The notes beneath the pieces are model-generated. The model was not told the origin of the DNA and searched no databases. It saw only the letters and a program-made list of their open reading frames with translations. The position numbers and the translations under genes are program-made. From positions 62,001-126,000 of the forward strand of contig NZ_JAWUWR010000047.1 of the NCBI RefSeq assembly GCF_034111725.1: 64,000 bases of DNA, read 5' to 3'. Positions 1-6,565 of the stretch are shown piece by piece; positions within the stretch are counted from its first letter, which is position 1, and the number at the start of each line of letters is the position of its first letter. This DNA is from Thalassolituus sp034111725 (GTDB taxonomy: Bacteria > Pseudomonadota > Gammaproteobacteria > Pseudomonadales > Oceanobacteraceae).

Positions 1-555
1 CACCGGCCAGTCGTGTTTGAGCATAATCTGACGCTGCTCAGTGAAAAACGCATCGTCGACTTCGTCAGCGGTGGCAAAGTGACTCATCACGTGCACCAGC
101 TGCAAATTATCGTTCGCTTCAATTTGAATAATGATCGAATTAGCATCATCCACACGAATACCCAAGCGGTTCATACCACTGTTTATCTTTAGCCAAACCG
201 GCACAGGGTAACGAAACTCTAATCCTTGGCATTCTTGTAGCTGTTGTTCGTGATGCACCACCAGTTGCAAGCCATGATCGGCTGCCTTTTGCCATTCTTC
301 AGCACTGTAGGCACCCTGCAGAACAAGAATAGAATGATCGAACCCCGCAGCACGGATACGCAGACCCTCATCGACACAGGCAACGGCAAAACCATCCGCT
401 TCGGATGCCAGCGCATTGGCACAAGCCTCCAAGCCGTGACCATAGCCATTGGCCTTGATCACGGCATATGCCAAGGCGGCAGCGTGGCGTTTAGCCACAC
501 GATAATTGTGACGCAAATTAGACCATTTGAGTAATGCGCGAACAGGACGTGTCAT
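1..555 (-). CDS. alr: Alanine racemase, N-terminal part (runs off the left edge)
   Basis: PLP enzyme interconverting L- and D-alanine, which supplies D-Ala for peptidoglycan. Only the first 185 codons are in the window; the frame is open to the edge. The PLP-lysine motif AVIKANGYGHG lies about 30 residues in, and the barrel motifs KINSGMNRLGI and MSHFATAD follow in the expected order. The start is ATG at 555-553 (MTRPVRALLKW), the usual N-terminus for proteobacterial Alr. In many relatives alr sits next to dnaB; here dnaB is about 9 kb away. The gene is divergent from the primosome-like pair. The C-terminal domain with the catalytic Tyr is outside the window. Confidence 0.95.
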   Translation of the reverse strand, partial: MTRPVRALLKWSNLRHNYRVAKRHAAALAYAVIKANGYGHGLEACANALASEADGFAVACVDEGLRIRAAGFDHSILVLQGAYSAEEWQKAADHGLQLVVHHEQQLQECQGLEFRYPVPVWLKINSGMNRLGIRVDDANSIIIQIEANDNLQLVHVMSHFATADEVDDAFFTEQRQIMLKHDWPV

Positions 556-659
556 AAGCGTGGGAACAATCCAGAAAATCAGTACAATAGACCCATCACA
601 GCAACCCTGTAATGACCGTAGTCATTATGTCAGTCCTATTCAGTACCCGGAAGTTATTC

Positions 660-1853
660 ATGCCGAGCCACCCGTTATTTACCGATAAAACCATTGCCCT
701 GTCTGCGACGCTCGCGGCCACGATCGGGCTGGAAGAAGCGGTATTACTGACGATACTGAATGACGCCGCCAGTTTGCAAAGCAACCAATGGGCACGGTTA
801 CATTGCCAAACCTTACGCCTGCAACTGCCATTTTGGGACGATGTATCCATTCGCCGCGTACTGCGTAGCTTGATCGACAAAGGGTTACTCAGCTTGCAGG
901 GGCCTATGTTTCCCGATGCCGAGGGTCTGATTTTTGGCTTTGGCAGCCAAGGTGTTACTGAAGTTCCAGCGGATACCAGCACCATCGCGATACGGCAACC
1001 CGCTCAGCCCTCAGTGCAAGCGGCCAACACTGTTCAAGCAGCCAACGTTGCGCAACCCATTCCAGGCCAGACCACACCGCATAAACCGCTCAATGGCCAG
1101 TGGCAACCCAACGAAGACACACTGGCACGGTTAGAACAGCATGGTGTTCCACGCGCATTTAGCTGGGCGCAAATGGATGCTTTTATATTGCAAGGCCAAG
1201 AACAAGGCGCGAACCGCAACGACTGGAATACCCGATTTTTCCGTCATGTGAAAAATCAGTGGGTATTTAGCCAAAATGACGCACAAAAAAATGCGCGCAT
1301 TCCTGAACGTACCGCGTTTAATCCAGCGCAAGACGAAGCCAAACCCATCGCATTAAATTGGCAGCCAAGTGCTGATGCCTGCCAGATTTTAGGCCGTGCG
1401 GGCATTGATCCACAGTTTATTGAAGACGCCGTGGCCGAGTTTATTTTGTATTGGAGCGAGCGCGGTGATGCCTTTAAAACTTGGAACAGCAAATTTATCC
1501 AGCACGTTCGTCAGCAATGGGCGCGCTACACATCGGCAGTAGAACATTCGCCTCTGCCCAGCCGCATTGTCGATAATTGGCAACCGGCAGCCGATTGCTT
1601 TGATATTTTAGCCATGGGTCATATTCCACAAGAATTTGCCCAAAATTTAGTACCCGAATTTGTGCTGTACTGGCGTGATTCCAACCAAGTTCATAACAGT
1701 TGGAATAGCCGCTTTTTACAGTACGTAAAACAACAATGGGGCAAGCGTTTGGCTCAGCCTGTAGGAGATGCAAATGGACAGCAAACAACTGCTAAACCGG
1801 GTTACACAACAGCTGAAGCAAGCATCCAAAGACTCAACGATACAAGCTGGTGA
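660..1853 (+). CDS. Primosomal DnaT-like protein with three DnaT-type DNA-binding repeats
   Basis: Probable ssDNA-binding primosome or helicase-loading accessory protein. The N-terminal ~110 residues resemble a winged-helix region (HPLFTDKTIALS near the start). After a Gln/Ala-rich linker come three copies of a DnaT-type domain, each running from an NWQP- or WQPN-type start through a W-N-x-[RK]-F-x-x-[HY]-V core to a closing QW. They begin near residues 143, 225 and 308 of the chosen product. The start at 660 (MPSHPLF) has GGAAG about 7 nt upstream and matches the conserved N-terminus; in-frame ATGs at 612 and 627 would add up to 16 residues. Its last 80 bases overlap the next gene in another frame. 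The family is known from pseudomonads; three repeats in one chain is more than I would expect. Confidence 0.75.
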   Translation: MPSHPLFTDKTIALSATLAATIGLEEAVLLTILNDAASLQSNQWARLHCQTLRLQLPFWDDVSIRRVLRSLIDKGLLSLQGPMFPDAEGLIFGFGSQGVTEVPADTSTIAIRQPAQPSVQAANTVQAANVAQPIPGQTTPHKPLNGQWQPNEDTLARLEQHGVPRAFSWAQMDAFILQGQEQGANRNDWNTRFFRHVKNQWVFSQNDAQKNARIPERTAFNPAQDEAKPIALNWQPSADACQILGRAGIDPQFIEDAVAEFILYWSERGDAFKTWNSKFIQHVRQQWARYTSAVEHSPLPSRIVDNWQPAADCFDILAMGHIPQEFAQNLVPEFVLYWRDSNQVHNSWNSRFLQYVKQQWGKRLAQPVGDANGQQTTAKPGYTTAEASIQRLNDTSW

Positions 1854-2439
1854 TAACGGCGCCATCGCCCATGAGCCGACTGTTGAGCAAAAAGAAGCGA
1901 TAAACCAGATTTTTGAACTGTTTCGATTTAATTATCACAACCAGTTTTTAAAAGCGTTTCCTGACCTTGATACCATGATCATGGCCAAACGCTTGTGGGC
2001 GAAATTATTAGCCGACTACAGCGGCCAAGTGATTATGCGCGCCGCCGAAAAAACGGTAAAAGACAGTACCTATTTACCGAATGTACATGAAGTGCTCATG
2101 CGCTGTGATATTGCCGACGTCCACGGCTTGCCGTCGACGCACGCGGCCTACATGGAAGCTTGCCGAGCCCCCTCCCCTAAGCGCGAATACTCATGGACGC
2201 ACCCCGCAATTTATTACGCCGGTCGCGCCAGCGATTGGTTTTTTCTCGCTAATGAACCTGAGTCGGTCGCCTTTCCTGTATTTAAGCGTAATTACGAATT
2301 ATTGCTGCAACGTATACAACAAGGCGAAGAGATAGAACTAGAATTGCCGAAGGCGCTACCGGAGCACAGCAGCGTGCCCCTGCCACGCAAAGAACAACAA
2401 GAGCGTCTGCACGCCCTGCAAGACTTACTTAAAGATTAA
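1774..2439 (+). CDS. Replication protein P-like (lambda P family) putative helicase loader
   Basis: Probable partner of the preceding DnaT-like protein, by analogy with phage lambda P and DnaC, which bring DnaB helicase to DNA. The product is about 221 residues and contains the helical core typical of lambda P-like proteins (FELFRFNYHNQFLKAFP, MAKRLWAKLLADY, YLPNVHEVLMRC). It has no Walker A motif, so it is not a DnaC/IstB ATPase. ATGs lie at 1768 and 1774; the second is preferred because TAGGAG ends at 1767, giving 6 nt spacing. It overlaps the upstream gene by 80 bp, suggesting coupled expression, and overlaps the convergent FecR gene by 11 bp. The loader role is inferred. Confidence 0.7.
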   Translation: MDSKQLLNRVTQQLKQASKDSTIQAGDNGAIAHEPTVEQKEAINQIFELFRFNYHNQFLKAFPDLDTMIMAKRLWAKLLADYSGQVIMRAAEKTVKDSTYLPNVHEVLMRCDIADVHGLPSTHAAYMEACRAPSPKREYSWTHPAIYYAGRASDWFFLANEPESVAFPVFKRNYELLLQRIQQGEEIELELPKALPEHSSVPLPRKEQQERLHALQDLLKD

Positions 2440-2911
2440 TTTGAATACGCTCACCGGCGGTGAGCGTTTGCGCATCTCCCGCCCACTGCGCCCGCACAGA
2501 TCCTTCTAACACCTGTACAGTTAATTGTTTATCCAGCAGCGTCATACGAAATGCACTCGTACCCGCACGCAAACGAAAATCCCCAGCTTGCACCCAAAAA
2601 GGTCGAAGCGGATCTTCCATCACCACAAAGGTCGCTTCACCACCAACCAAGCGCAAACGTTGCTGATCATCACTGATGCGCCGCGATAACTGCGTATTCT
2701 CACTCAACTGAATTTCCGAACCACCCGCCATCGTAAGGGAACGAACCTCCCCCGCCACCGTCGAAATGGTATCCACCGCCGCTGCCGACTCACTTTGCTT
2801 AGGGCTAAAAAACAGAAATACCGACAACGGAATAGCAATCAGCAACGTAAGCGCAGCATACAATGAACGAGAAGGGCCAAGAGCGGCAGACATAATCAAA
2901 CCTGCAAACAT
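2429..2911 (-). CDS. FecR-domain protein, membrane-anchored, without a sigma-factor partner
   Basis: Small protein of about 160 residues. An N-terminal hydrophobic segment (about residues 17-36) is followed by a FecR-type beta-rich domain (TVAGEVRSLTMAGGSEIQL ... EGSVRAQWAG ... LTAGERIQI). Classical FecR regulators have an N-terminal cytoplasmic helix that binds an ECF sigma factor; here almost nothing precedes the membrane segment and no sigma gene is adjacent. It may therefore be a periplasmic FecR-fold protein and not an anti-sigma factor. A start at 2893 (MSAALG) is equally possible. The 3' end overlaps the convergent P-like gene by 11 bp. Confidence 0.65.
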   Translation of the reverse strand: MFAGLIMSAALGPSRSLYAALTLLIAIPLSVFLFFSPKQSESAAAVDTISTVAGEVRSLTMAGGSEIQLSENTQLSRRISDDQQRLRLVGGEATFVVMEDPLRPFWVQAGDFRLRAGTSAFRMTLLDKQLTVQVLEGSVRAQWAGDAQTLTAGERIQINL

Positions 2912-3036
2912 AAATATGCTTCGACACTACCACTGCTATGCTCAATGAGCGATGCGACTTTTGGGTAGGACAAGAATCGACCGAATAAACCGCTTCAACT
3001 ACCTCCCAGTAAAAGACCAAACCCACCGAGGAAAAT

Positions 3037-3231
3037 ATGTACGAACTACAACCCCACACCGTCTACTGCCCCTACTGCGGCGAAAACCTAGAAGTGCTGA
3101 TCGATACCTCAGAAGACGAACAAGACTACATCGAAGACTGCCAAGTGTGCTGCCGCCCGATTCGGTTTTTAGTGCAGATAGATAACGACGGCGATGCCAT
3201 GGTTATAGTGCAGGATGAGAATGAGGTTTAG
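3037..3231 (+). CDS. CPXCG motif-containing cysteine-rich small protein
   Basis: 64-residue protein with a CPYCG motif at residues 11-15 and a second CQVCC cluster at about 35-39, the layout of the CPXCG cysteine-rich family (zinc-ribbon-like). It is very acidic between the clusters and at the C-terminus. A GAGGA Shine-Dalgarno lies a few bases upstream of the ATG. The family is widespread in Gammaproteobacteria and its function is unknown. It stands alone between the divergent FecR gene and the toxin-antitoxin pair. Confidence 0.8.
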   Translation: MYELQPHTVYCPYCGENLEVLIDTSEDEQDYIEDCQVCCRPIRFLVQIDNDGDAMVIVQDENEV

Positions 3232-3280
3232 AAGAACGGTCACTTCCTCTCATCTGTAAAGATTATCAAAAGCCATTTAC

Positions 3281-3300
3281 CTATAATAATTATAGCTATA
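3281..3300. promoter_or_regulatory. Palindromic operator/promoter of the toxin-antitoxin pair
   Basis: Two overlapping palindromes lie 33-52 bp upstream of the DUF4258 gene: CTATAA-taa-TTATAG (3281-3295) and TATAGCTATA (3291-3300). The stretch is AT-rich and includes -10-like TATAAT. Such symmetric sites are typical operators for the HTH antitoxin of the same operon. Binding is inferred from position and symmetry only. Confidence 0.45.
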
Positions 3301-3332
3301 CTATCCACAGGCTTGGAGCAAAGGACTGACCC

Positions 3333-3653
3333 ATGGCCATCGAACTACCCAAATTCAAAGCTCACGAAGTCAGGGCTGAAATCAAACGCATTGCCGATTC
3401 CAGCACACATTTCGTGGAGTTTTTAGATCACGCGCTCGACAGAATGGAGCAGCGCGGCGTTACTACGCGACAAGTGCTCCGAGTATTGAGAGACGGAGAT
3501 CAAGAAGGCAATGCAGAATGGTGTACCGATAAGGAACGCGGCTGGCGCTGCAGATTAAGCAGAATCACCGCCGGTGAAAAAATCACAGTCATCGCAAAAC
3601 TCGTTGAACGTAAAAATTCAACTTGTCTCGTTGTAACCACTTGGGAGGGCTAG
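3333..3653 (+). CDS. DUF4258 family protein, putative toxin of a type II toxin-antitoxin pair
   Basis: Protein of 106 residues with a DUF4258-like core (HFVEFLDHALDRMEQRGVT near residues 27-45; WRCRLSRITAGEKITVIAKL in the C-terminal half). The fold is thought to be RelE/BrnT-like and is commonly found as the toxin gene upstream of an HTH antitoxin. It ends 2 bp before the HTH gene, consistent with co-transcription, and palindromic sequence sits in its promoter. Toxicity is inferred from context. Confidence 0.7.
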   Translation: MAIELPKFKAHEVRAEIKRIADSSTHFVEFLDHALDRMEQRGVTTRQVLRVLRDGDQEGNAEWCTDKERGWRCRLSRITAGEKITVIAKLVERKNSTCLVVTTWEG

Positions 3654-3655
3654 CC

Positions 3656-4102
3656 ATGTATCACTATAAAGCATGTGGTCTAGACAATGTGTACTTGAAA
3701 AATGGCTATGAAGAGAAAAATACGCCATCGGGCAAATCCATTGCCATCCATGATATTGACGGCCTACACAAAGCCATTGGCAAAGGTATAGCCAATAAAG
3801 AAGCAGCTTTAACACCACAAGAGTTTCGCTTTTTACGTGGAGAGTTAGATCTTTCACAAAAAGCACTTGGCATGTTGCTCGATCGAACGGATCAAATGGT
3901 CGCCAAGTGGGAAAAAGGCGAGACTAAAATTCTAGTGCTGGCCGATAAAGCCATTCGTGACTTGTACATGGAAAGCATCGGCGAAGGACCAATTTCCAAC
4001 CTGCTGCAACGCTTAGCCCAGCTAGATAGAAAAAATCGCGAACTCACTTTGCAACTAGAGGAAACCGCTACCGGTTGGCTAAGCGAAAGTAGCGCCGCGT
4101 AG
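3656..4102 (+). CDS. HTH (XRE-type) regulator, putative antitoxin
   Basis: Protein of 148 residues. The N-terminal segment YKACGLDNVYLKNGY is typical of antitoxins paired with DUF4258 toxins. An XRE-like helix-turn-helix lies at about residues 60-100 (FRFLRGELDLSQKALGMLL, with QMVAKWEKGE as recognition helix). The start at 3656 is supported by GGGAGG 7 nt upstream; it follows the toxin stop by 2 bp. The toxin-first order fits DUF4258/HTH pairs. It probably autorepresses at the palindromes at 3281-3300. Confidence 0.75.
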   Translation: MYHYKACGLDNVYLKNGYEEKNTPSGKSIAIHDIDGLHKAIGKGIANKEAALTPQEFRFLRGELDLSQKALGMLLDRTDQMVAKWEKGETKILVLADKAIRDLYMESIGEGPISNLLQRLAQLDRKNRELTLQLEETATGWLSESSAA

Positions 4103-4370
4103 GCGGAGCCTCATTTGTGTTGGTTGAATTGCGTGAACAGTAGCCTTAGCCGCTCCCAGCCAAGCCCTTGCCATTCGCTAATAGTTAACATTTAATAACG
4201 AAATAAATCGCTAAGGATGGTGACCTTCCTATAGAGGACTTTCACCTCATTAGCTCTCCCCCGAATTGGCCATAAACTATACCGATGATAGCGGCCAAAA
4301 AAATTATGATGCTATAGCTGGTCGTTAGCATCTACCTCAACTTGGATGAGAAAATCATGGGGCATTGAGT

Positions 4371-4820
4371 ATGAAAATCATCATTGCAAGCATCCTTTTT
4401 TCTCTACTTATAACGAGCTGTGCAACTGTTCATAATTCTTCGGTACTGTATCGAGAGTATTCACAATATCAGGAAGTCGCAAATAAGAATAATATCGTTG
4501 AAATGGCTGAGAACTTCTTTAGTCCTAATCTACTCGGCACAAATTACCAGACCAATCCAGATGCAGTAAACCAGTTACTATTCAAAAATTATATGACTAA
4601 TATCAGTAGCCACCATGAAAAAGTGGATGAGATTGGGAGCTGCCTGACTATAAACGGATATGACGAAGAACGTTTCCCTTTAATTTTTAGCCTGAAGTAT
4701 ATTTTACTTAATGGTCATTGGCTTATTGACAATATTCATGTTTTTTTTTCGAAAATGAAAGTGATTTTTCTAATAATGCTAAATGTCCTAGTGAATACCC
4801 AAACTAGTACTCATCGGTGA
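4371..4820 (+). CDS. Unknown lipoprotein, apparently frameshifted in a poly-T tract
   Basis: Begins MKIIIASILFSLLITSCAT: a short hydrophobic signal ending in a lipobox (LITSC, Cys17), so probably membrane-anchored. The rest resembles no family I recognise. At 4741-4749 a run of nine T changes the reading. The continuing frame gives an unnatural hydrophobic tail (KVIFLIMLNVLV) to 4820. One extra T would give a polar ending (ENESDFSNNAKCPSEYPN) stopping at 4807. This suggests a one-base deletion, a phase-variable tract, or a sequencing error. ATG 4371 is preferred to the in-frame TTG at 4365. AT-rich relative to its neighbours. Confidence 0.5.
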   Translation: MKIIIASILFSLLITSCATVHNSSVLYREYSQYQEVANKNNIVEMAENFFSPNLLGTNYQTNPDAVNQLLFKNYMTNISSHHEKVDEIGSCLTINGYDEERFPLIFSLKYILLNGHWLIDNIHVFFSKMKVIFLIMLNVLVNTQTSTHR

Positions 4821-4930
4821 CGGAGGGTCTCGAACCCTTGACCCCTAACCCTCTGCTTACGCATCTCCCGAAAGTCGACCAAGGCTTCGTGAAACTCATT
4901 AACGTTATTTAATAAGCGATAAGTTGTCAT
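4811..4930 (-). CDS. Small unknown ORF (39 residues)
   Basis: A short reading frame from ATG 4930-4928 (starts MTTYRLLNNVNEFHEAL) to TGA 4813-4811, with an AAAGGA Shine-Dalgarno-like sequence 9 nt upstream. The peptide is charged and helical-looking (DFREMRKQRV). Its 3' third on this strand looks like a tRNA T-arm plus acceptor (GGGTTCGAGACCC then CTCCGTCACCG, 4815-4845), but no matching 5' half exists, so this is at most a tRNA fragment. It overlaps the end of the frameshifted lipoprotein gene on the opposite strand. Could be spurious. Confidence 0.3.
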   Translation of the reverse strand: MTTYRLLNNVNEFHEALVDFREMRKQRVRGQGFETLRHR

Positions 4931-5290
4931 AGGGTTCGTTCCTTTGTCCTTTGACTAGCGTCAATTATTCTTATGACGAGAGCTTAGCTAGTACACTCCC
5001 GTAATAGATATTCGATCCCGCAGTGACTCTGTTCAAATTACTCCTTCGTTGTCTACTCCGCATAATCATGCGCGCCTTACACCGCGCGAAATACAGCAAT
5101 GTATGGTTATGCACTAGTGAGATGAGTTCCTTTCTCGGCTTTGGCATCATGGGACTTGCTTCGCATTTTGCTCCTTATCTCGTATTTTAAATACCATCGG
5201 CATTGACGTTCCGGATCAATCAGGCATTATTGTAATGACTGTCAGATTAGTTGTTAGTTTTCATCATGAATTCATATAGAGTTTATTGAT
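4931..5290. other. Non-coding AT-rich stretch, nothing recognised
   Basis: About 360 bp between the small leftward ORF and the unknown gene at 5291. I see no convincing reading frame, RNA gene, attC site or insertion-sequence end here. It may be decayed DNA belonging to the same foreign-looking patch. Confidence 0.4.
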
Positions 5291-5551
5291 ATGAATAGAA
5301 AGCAATGGGTTGAAGGTAGAGAGTTAAAATCCGAGAAAATTTCAGTTCAATATCTTGTGAAGCCAGTAGAAATAATAGAGGTCTCGTTTAGAGAAGTTGA
5401 GGGTGAAACTGAGGGGGCTGACGAATATATTGCAGTACTTTTTCGTACAAAACATAAAGAATACCTCTATACGTATGTCTCTTCTCTAGAAGAGGCTCAG
5501 AATCAATCCAAAACACTATGTACTGATATTGAACGCTACATTAGAAATTAA
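5291..5551 (+). CDS. Unknown small protein (86 residues)
   Basis: Soluble, charged protein beginning MNRKQWVEGRELKSEK. It has alternating beta-like segments (ISVQYLVKPVEIIEVSF; EYIAVLFRTKHKEYLYTYV) and a C-terminal helix (SLEEAQNQSKTLCTDIERYI). No family recognised. The composition looks like real coding sequence, but the ribosome-binding site is weak. Low GC like the genes on either side, suggesting a shared accessory origin. Confidence 0.5.
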   Translation: MNRKQWVEGRELKSEKISVQYLVKPVEIIEVSFREVEGETEGADEYIAVLFRTKHKEYLYTYVSSLEEAQNQSKTLCTDIERYIRN

Positions 5552-5761
5552 CAAAATGTACCACTACTGTGTCTACGACACTCGCACCCGTTTTGAGTAA
5601 TACTAGCTCTATGATGACCGCTTGGTTAGAAACAATTGAGTCGCAGTGAAACATAATAAGGCGATGTGCCCGCTAGATAATTCCGCCGCCTAAGCGCTCT
5701 CAAATAAACGCTCTAATGCTCGTCAATTAGCAAACCATTAAAACCTAATTTAGTGAATTCC

Positions 5762-6358
5762 ATGGATATAGTATTTTTCAAACAGATTTTAATTACAACT
5801 ATATCGACACTTGGCATAGGTGCAACAGTAATCTTTGGACTTGCATCGTGGCTAGGAAGCCTGTGGGCACGGCGCATATTGCAATTAGAAAGAGGAGTGA
5901 TTGAGGAAAAGCTAAAAAGTATCGAACATGAATTAAGTTTCTCCAAAACATCCTATGGTAATCATTTGAATCAAATTCTTGAATATTACGATATCTACTA
6001 CTCTCACTATCGAACCTGCCAACTGACTGCTGAAGCTGATATTATCCGGTTTCCTGATGGGGATGATTTAAATACGCAAGAGTCCTATTTTGAGGAGCTA
6101 GAAAAATTTCAGATAAAGTGGAATTCTATTGAAGGTAAAGTGCGTTTTATTTTGCCAAAAGATCTATTAGAGTGTCATGAAAAGTCCATAAATTGTTTTA
6201 ACGAATTTAACGCAGCGGCTAAAAAATATACATCACAAAGCGACCTTCAGGGAAGAGCACCTTTAGAAGAAGCCTTTAAAAAACTTGATGATGTCAAAAA
6301 CAATTACGAGAAACTAATCAGGGCCTATTTAAGAACTGAAAATATGCTTGCAAAATAG
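5762..6358 (+). CDS. Unknown protein with N-terminal membrane helix and coiled coil
   Basis: About 198 residues. One N-terminal transmembrane helix (about residues 8-30, ITTISTLGIGATVIFGLAS) is followed by the segment WLGSLWARRILQLERG and a predicted coiled coil (EEKLKSIEHELSFSK), then a helical, acidic cytoplasmic part. The TM + W-x-x-R-I-L + coiled-coil layout recurs in many uncharacterised proteins of bacterial accessory regions; I cannot assign a function. ATG 5762 is chosen over an in-frame GTG at 5753; neither has a strong Shine-Dalgarno. Confidence 0.55.
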   Translation: MDIVFFKQILITTISTLGIGATVIFGLASWLGSLWARRILQLERGVIEEKLKSIEHELSFSKTSYGNHLNQILEYYDIYYSHYRTCQLTAEADIIRFPDGDDLNTQESYFEELEKFQIKWNSIEGKVRFILPKDLLECHEKSINCFNEFNAAAKKYTSQSDLQGRAPLEEAFKKLDDVKNNYEKLIRAYLRTENMLAK

Positions 6359-6565
6359 GAGGGGCTAGCAGTCAGTCCCACACACCCTGCATATAGTTCC
6401 ACTCAAGGCACTTCACTTAGAATACTGAAACTAGACTTCTTACTTTAATACACGACATCCATATCGAATTGCGGCAGCAACCCTGCGACACCATGCCACA
6501 CCGCTAACTCAAACACCTTCTGCTAATCTGCCCGCCAATAAAACTGACTTATTGGTGATAATTCA

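Noticed and set aside
4815..4860. Minus-strand sequence resembling the 3' half of a tRNA-Ser (T-loop and acceptor end).
   Set aside because: No matching 5' half, anticodon stem or CCA was found nearby, so it was not called a tRNA gene; kept only as an observation within a small ORF.
4103..6560. Integron cassette array or mobile element with attC sites.
   Set aside because: No paired RYYYAAC/GTTRRRY core sites or integrase gene could be found; only low GC and unknown genes support foreign origin.
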